From Clostridia bacterium (GTDB taxonomy: Bacteria > Bacillota > Clostridia > Christensenellales > Aristaeellaceae), in NCBI GenBank assembly GCA_017404985.1, contig JAFRBK010000026.1, positions 1 to 64,000 of the forward strand: 64,000 nt of DNA, written 5' to 3'. Below the pieces are notes generated by a model, which did not search any database, was not told the origin of the DNA, and was given only the letters and a program-made list of their open reading frames with translations. This document shows positions 28,794-37,202 of the stretch, piece after piece; the stretch's first letter is position 1; each line of letters starts with the position of its first letter. The translations under genes and the position numbers were made by a program.

Positions 28794-29699
28794 ATGAAAA
28801 GAATTGCTGCTTGCCTGTTTATCCTACTGCTGCTTGTATCCTCCGCGGATGCGGAAGGCGCCCGGAAACTGCCGATGGACCTGACCGGCGGCGCCCCGTA
28901 CAAGGTGAAATACAAATCCGACCTGGAAGTATACGAAGACCCCACCATCCGGGTGGAGCGCCATCGCGTGCCCAGCAAGGAATTCGGCTGCACCTACTAT
29001 TATGCGCTGATCACCGTTGCGGACGCTTCCCAGCTGCGGACGCTGCCGGCGGACAACAAGAATTTCCTGTCCAACACCCGGGTGCCCGTGATCAAGATGG
29101 CGAAGCGGGTCAACGCGGTGCTGGCCATCAACGGGGACTTTACCGCGGCTTTTTCCGGCAACAAGTCCAACACCTTTGTGCTGCGGCAGGGGGAACTGTA
29201 CCGCGACACGGTGGAGCCGGGGCTGGACCTGCTGCTGATCGACGAGGACGGCGACTTCCACATCATCCCGCGGGAAGAGGACCTGGAAGCCCTCGACAAG
29301 ACGACGGTGGACGGGAAGCGGGTGGTGAACGCATTCCAGTTCGGGCCCGCACTGATCAAGGACGGCGTACCGGCGGACGACGAGAGCCTGCTGGACCAGA
29401 CCCATTCCCCGACTTACGCGGGGCCCCACCAGCTGAACCAGCGAATGATCATCGCGCAGGTCGGCCCGCTGCAGTACCTGACGGTTTGCTGCGCCCACTA
29501 CGGGGCTACCCTGCCCACGATGCGGGATATCGTGCTGGAGATCGCTCCGGACTGCCGGAATGCCTACACGCTGGACGGCGGCGATTCGACCCAGATGGTT
29601 TTCCTGGGAACGAAGATCAACAACGTGAACGAGGACGGCGGGGCGGACCGGAAGGTGACGGATATCATCTATTTCGCCAGCGCGAACTTTGAGGAATAA
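28794..29699 (+). CDS. Secreted phosphodiester glycosidase-like protein (NAGPA domain), cassette C
   Basis: A 301-aa exported protein with the signal MKRIAACLFILLLLVSSADA. The domain shows EDPTIRVERH, DASQLRTLPA, VLAINGDFTAAF, VLRQGELYRD, LLIDEDGDFHI, NAFQFGPALIKDG and TLDGGDSTQMV. It is nearer in wording to cassette A (YxDPTIxVE, AINGD, DEDGDFH, LDGGDST) than to its neighbour cassette B. The ATG at 28794 has CGGAG 4-8 nt upstream; the longer frame lacks a site. The membrane partner begins 2 nt after the stop. Confidence 0.87.
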   Translation: MKRIAACLFILLLLVSSADAEGARKLPMDLTGGAPYKVKYKSDLEVYEDPTIRVERHRVPSKEFGCTYYYALITVADASQLRTLPADNKNFLSNTRVPVIKMAKRVNAVLAINGDFTAAFSGNKSNTFVLRQGELYRDTVEPGLDLLLIDEDGDFHIIPREEDLEALDKTTVDGKRVVNAFQFGPALIKDGVPADDESLLDQTHSPTYAGPHQLNQRMIIAQVGPLQYLTVCCAHYGATLPTMRDIVLEIAPDCRNAYTLDGGDSTQMVFLGTKINNVNEDGGADRKVTDIIYFASANFEE

Positions 29700-29701
29700 C
29701 C

Positions 29702-30649
29702 ATGGAAAACAATATGACGGCATATTCCTGGATGATGGCCGGCGGGGTGGCCGGCTGCGCCGCGCTGGCCTATGCCGGCGCCCGGAAACGGCCGGGGGCT
29801 TCCGCGGGGAAGGCGGCAGCGCTGACGGCGCTTGAAATCCTGCTGGGCTTTGTGTTTGCGGCGCTCTGCGCGGCGGCGGCGCTCCTGCTGATCCGGTTTC
29901 GGAACGTGGAGGCGGTCGGTTTCGAAAAATTCTTCTCCGGGCTGACGCTGGAGGATGTGCCTTTTTTCGGCGCGGTGGCGGGGTTTACCCTGGGGGTGTA
30001 CCTGGCGGGAAAATGCATGAAGCTGCCGGGGACGGACACGCTGAACCGCTTCGCGGCGGCCGGCGCCTTTCTGATCGCCGCCGCCCGGTTCGCGGAGGGC
30101 TTTCTGGGGCTTTTCGGCACCGGCGAGCTGCCGGAGGACACGGTGCTGCCCTTTCCGCTGGCGGTGGCGATTGATTTTTCCGGAGACGGGTCCTATGTGG
30201 AATACTATCTGGCGGTATTCATGTTTGAGGGAATCGCGGCGCTGGCGGCCATGGTTTTCGCCCTGCGGAAAAACGCGGAGCCGGATACCTTCCTGCGGAC
30301 GCTGTTCATCATCTGCCTGACGCAGGTGTTCTTCGAGAGCCTGCGGACCACCAGCATTGCCTGGCTGTTTGTGAAGGTGGAACAGCTGGCCTGCTTCCTG
30401 TATGTGGAGGCGGTGCTGCTGCGGTACGGCCTGAAGGGAAAGGGACAGAAAAACCGCTTTCTGCCGGCGATCGCCGGGCTTGTGGTTTGCGGCCTGATCG
30501 TGGCGGAGGAGTTTGCCCTGGACAAAACGAACCTGCCGCACTGGCTGATTTATACCTGCATGGCGGCAGAACTGGCGCTGCTGGGATATCTGGAGCACAA
30601 GGCCCACCTGAGAATGGTTGCCGCGGCCGGAGAAAAAAGCGGCGCCTGA
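29702..30649 (+). CDS. Lgt-like multi-pass membrane protein, cassette C
   Basis: A 315-aa protein with about seven hydrophobic segments. Landmarks parallel the other two: VPFFGAVAGFTLGVYLAGK at the loop where Lgt has HGG, AARFAEGFLGLFG at the GRIGNFxNG site (Arg kept, Asn to Glu, last Glu lost), FFESLR, and FVKVEQLACFLYVEA near the end. It is closest to the cassette A protein in the shared AARFA and FFG wording. GAGGAA near the end of the upstream gene serves as the ribosome binding site. No LRR or CapA gene follows; a terminator and two minus-strand tRNAs come next. Confidence 0.65.
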   Translation: MENNMTAYSWMMAGGVAGCAALAYAGARKRPGASAGKAAALTALEILLGFVFAALCAAAALLLIRFRNVEAVGFEKFFSGLTLEDVPFFGAVAGFTLGVYLAGKCMKLPGTDTLNRFAAAGAFLIAAARFAEGFLGLFGTGELPEDTVLPFPLAVAIDFSGDGSYVEYYLAVFMFEGIAALAAMVFALRKNAEPDTFLRTLFIICLTQVFFESLRTTSIAWLFVKVEQLACFLYVEAVLLRYGLKGKGQKNRFLPAIAGLVVCGLIVAEEFALDKTNLPHWLIYTCMAAELALLGYLEHKAHLRMVAAAGEKSGA

Positions 30650-30684
30650 GAAAAATACCCGGAAAACGCAACAAAAAACGCAAC

Positions 30685-30713
30685 GAAAAATCCCCTGCCA
30701 GCGCAGGGGATTT
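30685..30713. terminator. Terminator between cassette C and the tRNAs
   Basis: ATCCCCTGC pairs with GCAGGGGAT around a short loop. The A-run at 30685-30690 gives TTTTT for minus-strand tRNA transcripts; plus-strand transcripts see TTTCTT. Confidence 0.8.
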
Positions 30714-30719
30714 CTTCAG

Positions 30720-30792
30720 CAGCTCCGACGGGATTCGAACCCGTGTTTCAGCCTTGAGAGGGCCGCGTCCTAGGCCTCTAGACAACGGAGCC
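30720..30792 (-). tRNA. tRNA-Glu (CTC anticodon)
   Basis: The minus strand folds as a cloverleaf: acceptor GGCTCCG with CGGAGCT, anticodon loop CTCTCAA, T-arm ACGGGTTCGAATCCCGT. The anticodon reads CTC, so glutamate. CCA is not encoded. It lies downstream of tRNA-Gln in one transcript. Confidence 0.92.
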
Positions 30793-30807
30793 AGGAAAAC
30801 AAAAAAG

Positions 30808-30878
30808 CTGGGGAACTAGGATTCGAACCTAGACAATACGAGTCAGAGTCGTAGGTGCTGCCGTTACACCATTCCCCA
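30808..30878 (-). tRNA. tRNA-Gln (CTG anticodon)
   Basis: Acceptor TGGGGAA with TTCCCCA (the U1-A72 pair typical of bacterial tRNA-Gln), anticodon loop CTCTGAC giving CTG, and T-arm CTAGGTTCGAATCCTAG. It is the first gene of a two-tRNA transcript. Confidence 0.93.
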
Positions 30879-30900
30879 ACAGCGGCGAACCGCAAGGCGT

Positions 30901-30929
30901 ATTATAACAGAGTCTTCAGCGCATGTCAA
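30901..30929 (-). promoter_or_regulatory. Consensus promoter of the tRNA pair
   Basis: The minus strand shows perfect TTGACA (30929-30924), a 17-nt spacer and perfect TATAAT (30906-30901), 22 nt before tRNA-Gln. Confidence 0.85.
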
Positions 30930-30992
30930 GCGAAAAAACCGGGAAAGTTGACGAAAGTCCCAAATTTGTTTTTGGGCCGGGCATTTTCGCCA

Positions 30993-31787
30993 TCACCGCG
31001 CATCCTCCCCGTGATACCGGGCCAGGAACTGGCGGGTGCGCTCCTGCTTCGGATTGTCGAAGACTTCCCGGGGGTCGCCCTGCTCACAGATGCGGCCGTT
31101 ATCCATGAAAATCACGGTGTTGGAAACATCCCGGGCGAAATCCATTTCGTGGGTGACGATGATCATGGTGGTATTCCGCTCCGCCAGTTTGCGAATGCTT
31201 CGGAGCACTTCGCCGGTGAGCTCAGGGTCGAGGGCGGAGGTGGGTTCATCAAAACAAAGGATATCCGGCCGAAGCGCCAGCGCCCGCGCGATTGCCACCC
31301 GCTGGCACTGGCCGCCGGAGAGCTGGTGAGGGTAGTTGTCCATGCGGTTGGCGAGGCCGACCTCGGCCAGAAGCTCCACCCCATGATCCCGGATGCGTTT
31401 CAGCGTTTGGCTTTTGTCCGCCTTCCACTCGGGCGTATCATGCGCCAGCAGCTCCTCGGCCAGGGTGACGTTCTGAAGCGCCGTATACTGGGGAAAGAGA
31501 TTGAAGGACTGGAAGACAAGCCCGAAATGGAGGCGCTTCCGCCGGGTTTCCCGGTCGGTGACCTTTTTCGGCTCGCCGGCGTCCAGGAGCACCTCATCCC
31601 GGACCCGGATGACGCCGGCATCGGGCCGCTCCAGGAAGTTGAGGCAGCGCAGCAGGGTGGTTTTTCCGCTGCCGGAGGAGCCGATGATGGACAGCGTGTT
31701 CCCGGGCTCCATCGAGAAGGAAATGTCATCCAGGACCTTCGTCTGGCCGAAGGATTTCCGGATGTGTTCGACTTGCAGGATCGGCAT
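30993..31787 (-). CDS. Polar amino-acid ABC transporter ATP-binding protein
   Basis: A 264-aa ATPase of the GlnQ/HisP type that powers uptake of a polar amino acid. Walker A GSSGSGKTT, Q-loop FQSFNLFPQYTALQNVTLA, signature LSGGQCQRVAIARALA (Cys where Gln is usual), Walker B ILCFDEPTSALDPE and the switch His in VTHEMDFARD are all present. It is the last gene of a three-gene minus-strand operon (binding protein, permease, ATPase), 18 nt after the permease. The tail is family-typical. The substrate cannot be decided from sequence alone. Confidence 0.94.
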   Translation of the reverse strand: MPILQVEHIRKSFGQTKVLDDISFSMEPGNTLSIIGSSGSGKTTLLRCLNFLERPDAGVIRVRDEVLLDAGEPKKVTDRETRRKRLHFGLVFQSFNLFPQYTALQNVTLAEELLAHDTPEWKADKSQTLKRIRDHGVELLAEVGLANRMDNYPHQLSGGQCQRVAIARALALRPDILCFDEPTSALDPELTGEVLRSIRKLAERNTTMIIVTHEMDFARDVSNTVIFMDNGRICEQGDPREVFDNPKQERTRQFLARYHGEDAR

Positions 31788-31805
31788 GGCTTCCTCCTCC
31801 TTTTC

Positions 31806-32543
31806 TCAGCGGAAATATCCGAGTTTTTTCTCAAGCTTCGCAAAGCCCACGGTGAGCAGGCCGTTGGCCGCCAGGTAATAAACTCCGGTGAAGAAAAGAG
31901 GCCAGATGACGCCGGATATACCCTGGCTGCCCTTCAGGAAGGCCTGCCCGGCCCAGATAACCTCCTGCAGGGAGATGATCCGCGCCAGGGAGGTGTCCTT
32001 CACCAGGGTAATGATTTCGTTGGAGATCGGCGGCAGAATGGCTTTCACCATCTGGAGAAGCTTCACTTTGAAAAAAATCTGCCTGCCGGTCATGCCCAGC
32101 ACCAGGCCGGCTTCCTCCTGGCCCACGGGGATGCCCTGGATGCCGCCGCGGAAGATTTCACAGAAGTAGCAGGCATAGTTGATGATGAAGGCTACCGAAG
32201 CAGCGGCAAAACGCCCATCTTCACCGCCGCTCCACCTGAAATTCCGCAGCATATTCAAAAACGGGCTGGAGGCAGCCGCCTCAGCGGAGATGCTGCTGGC
32301 CAACAGACCGGGGCCATAATAGATGATCAGCAGCTGGATCATCAGGGGGGATCCACGGATGATCCAGACCAGCACCTTGATGACAGTCCGCAACACCCGG
32401 CTCCGGGAGATCTCCCCGCACGCCAGCAACAGCCCCAGCGGAAGGGCGCCCAACAGGGTGACACAGAAGAGCTTCAGCGTTTGCAAAAACCCGACATTCA
32501 GGGTTTTGAAGACCACCGGAAATTGTTGTGCAAATTGATCCAT
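31806..32543 (-). CDS. Polar amino-acid ABC transporter permease
   Basis: A 245-aa membrane protein of the HisM/GlnP family with about five helices. The N-terminal FLQTLKLFCVTLLGALPLGLLLA and IRGSPLMIQLLIIYYG, and the EAA-type loop QEEAGLVLGMTGRQIFFKVKLLQ contacting the ATPase, are characteristic. SNEIITLVKDTSLARIISLQEV is the conserved late helix. It lies between the binding-protein and ATPase genes. Confidence 0.94.
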   Translation of the reverse strand: MDQFAQQFPVVFKTLNVGFLQTLKLFCVTLLGALPLGLLLACGEISRSRVLRTVIKVLVWIIRGSPLMIQLLIIYYGPGLLASSISAEAAASSPFLNMLRNFRWSGGEDGRFAAASVAFIINYACYFCEIFRGGIQGIPVGQEEAGLVLGMTGRQIFFKVKLLQMVKAILPPISNEIITLVKDTSLARIISLQEVIWAGQAFLKGSQGISGVIWPLFFTGVYYLAANGLLTVGFAKLEKKLGYFR

Positions 32544-32617
32544 CAGCTTTTCTCCTCAAAGAGAAAGGCAAGGGCATCTGCAAGACGCCCCTGCCGCATT
32601 CATCATCGTTCAAGTCC

Positions 32618-33394
32618 TTATTCCTGCGGAACCATGGCGGCCTGCACTCCGTAAAGCTCCGCGATGGTCTGCATGCTTCCATCGGCCCAGGCGGCGGCAA
32701 AGAACGTGTTCAGCGCATCCACCAGATCGGAATCCTTCCGGAAGCCCACGCCATACTTCTCCTCCGTCAGCGGCACCGTGTAGGTCAGGGTGGCATAGTC
32801 CGTGCCCTGGCCCACCATGGCGGCGGCCATCAGGGAGTCGATAATCGCCGCATCAGAGGTCATGGCGACCACTTCCAGCAGCGCAGCAGCCTGGTTCTGA
32901 ACCGGATTGAACGCATTGCCCAGCGCCTGCGCTGCGGCTTCGCCCGCGCTGCCGGCTTCCACGGCAAAGGTCAGGCCCTTCAGGCTCTCCACCGTCTGAT
33001 AATCATCGGCTTTCTCCGCCGGGACGATAACGATCTGCGCATTGTTGGCATAAGGATTGGAGCAGCTCATGGCGGACAGAACCTCATCGGTGAGCGTCAT
33101 GCCGTTCCAGACGCAGTCGATGTTGCCACTGTTGAGCTCCAGGACCTTATTGTCCCAGTCAATCTCAATGAACTCCACTTCAACGCCCAGAAACTTGCCG
33201 AACGCCCGCGCCATATCGGCGTCAAAGCCGATCCAGCTGCCATCCGTGCCACGATAATCCATGGGGGCGAAATCAGTGATTCCTACCACAAGCTTTCCCT
33301 TAGCCAGCACGGCTTCCTTATCGCTCTCGGCCAGACCGGCGCAGCAGCTCAGCAGCAGCATCAGGCACAGCATCAGGGCTAACAGTTTTTTCAT
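32618..33394 (-). CDS. Polar amino-acid ABC transporter substrate-binding protein
   Basis: A 258-aa exported SBP_bac_3 protein. The signal is MKKLLALMLCLMLLLSCCAGLA; LLSC could be a lipobox. Family features: KLVVGITDFAPMDYRG, GFDADMARAFGKFLGVEVEFIEIDWD, IDCVWNGMTLTDE, YANNAQIVIV and YGVGFRKDSDLVDALN. It captures the substrate for the permease and ATPase encoded just downstream. The start follows GGAGGT (minus strand). Confidence 0.93.
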   Translation of the reverse strand: MKKLLALMLCLMLLLSCCAGLAESDKEAVLAKGKLVVGITDFAPMDYRGTDGSWIGFDADMARAFGKFLGVEVEFIEIDWDNKVLELNSGNIDCVWNGMTLTDEVLSAMSCSNPYANNAQIVIVPAEKADDYQTVESLKGLTFAVEAGSAGEAAAQALGNAFNPVQNQAAALLEVVAMTSDAAIIDSLMAAAMVGQGTDYATLTYTVPLTEEKYGVGFRKDSDLVDALNTFFAAAWADGSMQTIAELYGVQAAMVPQE

Positions 33395-33438
33395 GAAGAT
33401 ACCTCCTGTTATTACATAAAATTCTTGAGTCCTTTATC

Positions 33439-33467
33439 ACCATAGCACTTTATTACGGTGAAGTCAA
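33439..33467 (-). promoter_or_regulatory. Predicted promoter of the amino-acid ABC operon
   Basis: On the minus strand TTGACT (33467-33462), a 17-nt spacer and TATGGT (33444-33439). Confidence 0.5.
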
Positions 33468-33593
33468 GAACGAATATCCCGGGTTCAGGCCCGGGCATGG
33501 AGGGAATTCTGCCCTGCACGGCGAAAAATATGGAAGAAGCTGGGAAGGGGATGGCCCCGGCAACCAGCGGAAACAAGCGCCGGAGGAAAAACA

Positions 33594-35312
33594 ATGGCCG
33601 GAGAGAACTGGTTCCAGTGGTTTTATCTGATTGTTTTTTTATTGTCCATTCTGATGACCCTGCTTTATATGTACAAATGGCACAAGCATTTTGACGTGCA
33701 TATCGCGATGGTTTTTGTGCTGGTGCCGGTGGTGAACCTGGGCTATGTGCTGTTTTCCAGGGCGCAAAGCCTGGACGAAGCGCTGTCCGTCAATATGCTG
33801 TCCTTTATCGGGGGATGCTTTCTGGAGCTGCTGATTATGCTGGCGGTGTTCAGCCTGTGCAATGTGAAAATGCATCGGCTGCTGCGATGCCTGTTATTCC
33901 TGATCAGCACCGGGGTGTTTTTATCCGCCCTGACGATCGGCAGGTCCAAAATCTTCTATACCGATGTGCGTTTTATCAACCAGAACGGCATTGTGGCCCT
34001 GTCGAAGGACTACGGATGGATGCATACCGTGTTCCGCGCCATGGTTTTCGTTTATTTCCTGATCAGCCTGGGTGTGATTATTTACACCTGGTTCAGGAAA
34101 AACCAGGTATCCCGGAAGGTGCTCGCGCTGCTGTTTCTGCCGGAAGTGGTCGCCATGATTGCTTTCTTCGGCGGGCGGCAGATTCTGCCAAACGTGGAAC
34201 TGCTGCCGCTGGCTTATCTATTTGCCCAGGTGATGTACCTGATTATCGCATCGCGGATGGCCCTATACGATGTTGCGGAAACCGCTGTCGATTCCCTGGT
34301 GGAGAACGGGGCCGTCGGCCTGCTTTCCATCGACTTCAAATACCACTACCTGGGGAGCAACGAAACGGCGAAAGAGATTTTTCCGGCACTGCATGACCTG
34401 ACCGTGGACCTTTCCGTCAAGCGGATCAAAAGCTTCCAGGACCTGGTGACGCCCTGGCTGGATACCTTTCAGGAAAACGATACCCGCTGCACCCAGCACT
34501 ACGAGAAGGACAGCCGGATTTACCTGGTCAAACTGTCCTGGCTGTATAACGACCAAAAAAGAAGGGGATACCAGCTGACAATCACCGACGATACCGAAGA
34601 CCAGCGGTTTATCCGCCTGATCGGGCGGTACAACGATGACCTTCAGCGCCAGGTGGCGGAGAAAACGGCCCATATCGAGGAAATGCATGACCAGCTGATC
34701 CTGTCCATGGCGACCATGGTTGAAAGCCGGGACAATTCCACGGGCGGGCATATCCGGCGGACCAGCGAGGGCGTGCGGATGCTGCTGGACGCGATGGAGG
34801 GGGAGGAAACGGCGGAGCTGCCGGAAGACTTCCGGAAAAACCTGATCAAGGCGGCCCCGATGCATGATCTGGGAAAGATTGCCGTAGACGACATGATCCT
34901 GCGGAAGCCGGGCCGGTTTACACCGGAAGAATTTGAAAAAATGAAAGCCCATGCGGCCGAGGGGTACCGGATCGTTCACGAAATCCTGGCAGGGACCGAC
35001 GACGCGGAATTCCGCAGGATCGCGGAAAACGTGGCTCATTATCACCACGAACGGTGGGACGGTTCCGGCTATCCCGATGGGCTGGCCGGGGAGGCGATTC
35101 CCCGGGAGGCCCGGATCATGGCGGTCGCGGATGTATACGACGCGCTGGTGTCCAAACGGGTCTACAAAGAAAAAATGTCATTCGAAAAGGCGAATGGCAT
35201 CATTATGGACGGCATGGGAAGCCAGTTTGCCCCGGAGATGGAAGCGGTTTACCTGCGGGCCCGCCCGAAGCTGGAAGCCTATTACAGCGCGATGGAGACG
35301 GAAACAGCGTGA
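33594..35312 (+). CDS. Membrane HD-GYP phosphodiesterase with PAS-like domain
   Basis: A 572-aa protein. About seven N-terminal membrane helices (residues 5-225) form a 7TM-type sensor, then a PAS-like region (about 230-330), a short coiled coil (RQVAEKTAHIEEMHDQ) and an HD-GYP domain. The HD pair is in MHDLGKIAVDD and the GYP loop in HHERWDGSGYPDGL; GGHIRRT carries an upstream metal-ligand His. HD-GYP domains hydrolyse cyclic di-GMP to pGpG or GMP. The ribosome binding site GGAGGAAAAACA is 6-10 nt upstream. It is apparently monocistronic and one of four c-di-GMP-type proteins here. Confidence 0.9.
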   Translation: MAGENWFQWFYLIVFLLSILMTLLYMYKWHKHFDVHIAMVFVLVPVVNLGYVLFSRAQSLDEALSVNMLSFIGGCFLELLIMLAVFSLCNVKMHRLLRCLLFLISTGVFLSALTIGRSKIFYTDVRFINQNGIVALSKDYGWMHTVFRAMVFVYFLISLGVIIYTWFRKNQVSRKVLALLFLPEVVAMIAFFGGRQILPNVELLPLAYLFAQVMYLIIASRMALYDVAETAVDSLVENGAVGLLSIDFKYHYLGSNETAKEIFPALHDLTVDLSVKRIKSFQDLVTPWLDTFQENDTRCTQHYEKDSRIYLVKLSWLYNDQKRRGYQLTITDDTEDQRFIRLIGRYNDDLQRQVAEKTAHIEEMHDQLILSMATMVESRDNSTGGHIRRTSEGVRMLLDAMEGEETAELPEDFRKNLIKAAPMHDLGKIAVDDMILRKPGRFTPEEFEKMKAHAAEGYRIVHEILAGTDDAEFRRIAENVAHYHHERWDGSGYPDGLAGEAIPREARIMAVADVYDALVSKRVYKEKMSFEKANGIIMDGMGSQFAPEMEAVYLRARPKLEAYYSAMETETA

Positions 35313-35381
35313 GGCAGCGCACCGGGACTCCGGGAAGAGGCAAGGCATTGCACTGGCACGGTTTTTTCGTATGAGCGCTGC

Positions 35382-35409
35382 TTGACAAAGCTGAAGGGCG
35401 GGGTATAAT
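35382..35409 (+). promoter_or_regulatory. Predicted purC promoter
   Basis: Perfect TTGACA (35382-35387), 16-nt spacer and perfect TATAAT (35404-35409), closely upstream of purC. Confidence 0.8.
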
Positions 35410-35433
35410 GGCACCCGGAAAGGGGAGATGGGT

Positions 35434-36147
35434 ATGATGATGGGTAAACAGTTGTACGAGGGAAAAGCGAAAAAGGTATTCGCAACGGACGATCCGGAAC
35501 TGCTGATTGTATCCTATAAGGACGATGCGACAGCGTTCAACGGGCTGAAAAGGGGAACCATCCGGGGCAAGGGAGTCATCAACAACCAGATGAGCAACCT
35601 GCTGATGCAGTATCTGGAAAAAGGCGGGGTACCCACGCATTTTGTGAAGGAACTGAACGAGCGGGAAACGCTGGTGAAGAAAGTATCCATCGTACCGCTG
35701 GAAGTCATTATCCGGAACATCTCAGCCGGATCCTTCGCCAAGCATTACGGCGTGGAGGAGGGCATCGTGTTCGATGCGCCGACGATCGAGTTTTCTTACA
35801 AGAATGACGCGCTGGGCGATCCGCTGCTGAATGCATACCATGCGCTGGCCCTGAAGCTGGCAACCAAAGAAGAGATTGAAACCATCAAGCAATACGCATT
35901 CCGGACCAATGAGCTGCTGAAGGCTTTCTGGGCTGAATGCGGCGTGACCCTGGTGGACTTCAAGCTGGAGTTCGGCCGGCTTTCAGACGGGACGATTGTG
36001 CTGGCGGACGAGATCAGCCCGGATACCTGCCGGCTGTGGGACAGCAAGACGGGAGAAAAGCTGGACAAGGACCGTTTCCGCAGGGACCTGGGCGGCGTGG
36101 AAGACGCGTACCAGGAGATCATGAGGCGCCTGCGGGAGCATCTGTGA
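35434..36147 (+). CDS. purC: SAICAR synthetase
   Basis: An enzyme of about 237 aa that joins aspartate to CAIR in purine biosynthesis. Motifs: [52 protein letters not shown] and [13 protein letters not shown]. Several ATGs cluster at 35428, 35434, 35437 and 35440; AGGGGAG at 35421-35427 touches the first, so 35434 or 35437 is more likely. It stands alone with its own promoter; no other pur gene is in the window. Confidence 0.97.
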   Translation: MMMGKQLYEGKAKKVFATDDPELLIVSYKDDATAFNGLKRGTIRGKGVINNQMSNLLMQYLEKGGVPTHFVKELNERETLVKKVSIVPLEVIIRNISAGSFAKHYGVEEGIVFDAPTIEFSYKNDALGDPLLNAYHALALKLATKEEIETIKQYAFRTNELLKAFWAECGVTLVDFKLEFGRLSDGTIVLADEISPDTCRLWDSKTGEKLDKDRFRRDLGGVEDAYQEIMRRLREHL

Positions 36148-36153
36148 CGCGAT

Positions 36154-37038
36154 TTACTTTTCCAATTTTCCAATGGCCTCTATAACGCCGGAGGACCACT
36201 GGGCGCCCTCCGCGGCCAGCGGGATTTCCTCAAAGCCGTTGTTCTCAAAACGAATAACGGCTTTTTCGTCGATATGGAGCGTGACGGGATATTTCTCTGC
36301 AATCAGCCTGTCCATTTCTTTGGATTCCATACGCCGATGGCCTTTCCGCCCGGTACCGGTGACAATCCCGGTGACGTTGACATGATACACCAGGAAGAGG
36401 TGGCGGATATGGTCCAGCGAGTGGTATTCCGATGAATAGACCCAGACATCGTAACCGTGGGTGTTCAGATAGCGGAACAGGGCAGGGATTCCGAGCCGCA
36501 GGTTCTCCCGATACAGGTGCCTCAAGAAAATGACCGGAGATTTTTCGGTCAGCTCGTCCCGCTCCGGACGGAATACCACTTCGTCCAGGTCCAGCGTGGC
36601 CCTCTTCGTGTTCTGCGATTTTCCGAGCATCTCCCTGATATCCGACAGCTGGGTCAGGTTGACAATTTCTACAGGCACTTTTTTCAGGTTCATCCGGATC
36701 GCGGCGGCCCAGCGATGATGCCCGTTCAGCAGCATATAGCCATCCGGACGGATCCTTTCAATTGTCAGCGGCTCATCAAAAATCCTTATACCGTACTGCT
36801 GGGCCTTTTGAATTATCGATATTTACTGGCCGATAATCTGGTCATTCGGGCCGATGTCCGGGAAGGTAAACTCGTCATCCGGGTTCGGATGGAGCTTCCG
36901 GCAGGGCAGATTCTTGACCAGCGCGCGCCGGAGAAACCCGGATCGGACCGGGACATAAATCCCCTTATACTTTTTGACTTCTGAAGCGATAAACGATTTA
37001 AAATCCTGTATTGTTTCTTCCGCTTTTGCCTTTTCCAT
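36154..37038 (-). pseudogene. Interrupted ParB/Srx-like plus HAD-like gene
   Basis: Two open segments lie in one frame: 37038-36826 and 36735-36154, separated by a TAA stop at 36825-36823 after IIGQ. Translating through the stop gives a continuous domain: SIIQKAQQYGIRIFDEPLTIERI, then DGYMLLNGHHRWAAAI, the ParB/sulfiredoxin-type nucleotide-binding motif. The C-terminal half (TLDLDEVVF, LNTHGYDVWVYSSEY, RMESKEMDRLIAEK) looks like a HAD-like hydrolase. A ribosome binding site (GGAGGAGGG) precedes the 37038 start. One nonsense change, or a sequencing error, explains the break. A shorter protein from 36735 would lack the start of the fold. Confidence 0.7.
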
Positions 37039-37126
37039 TTGCCGAGCCCTCCTCCCTGCGCATTATGCTAACACATGTGCCCGGCCCGGTCAATCAGGAT
37101 TTACGGTTTCCGCTTTTCGGCTTTTC

Positions 37127-37155
37127 TTGCTATCCGGGGAGAAAAATGATATGAT
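37127..37155 (+). promoter_or_regulatory. Predicted promoter of the SH3-domain protein
   Basis: TTGCTA (37127-37132), 17-nt spacer and TATGAT (37150-37155). Confidence 0.6.
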
Positions 37156-37202
37156 GAATATATACAAAACTGCGAATAACCAATGAATGCGAGGTGGATG
37201 AC

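Noticed and set aside
30959-30976. CCCAAATTTGTTTTTGGG as a terminator for the ABC operon
   Set aside because: The stem is a weak 6 bp and AT-rich, and its T-run placement does not fit the minus strand well.
33478-33500. CCCGGG-containing inverted repeat upstream of the HD-GYP gene as a terminator or operator
   Set aside because: The stem is only 6 bp (CCCGGG itself is palindromic) and there is no T-run.
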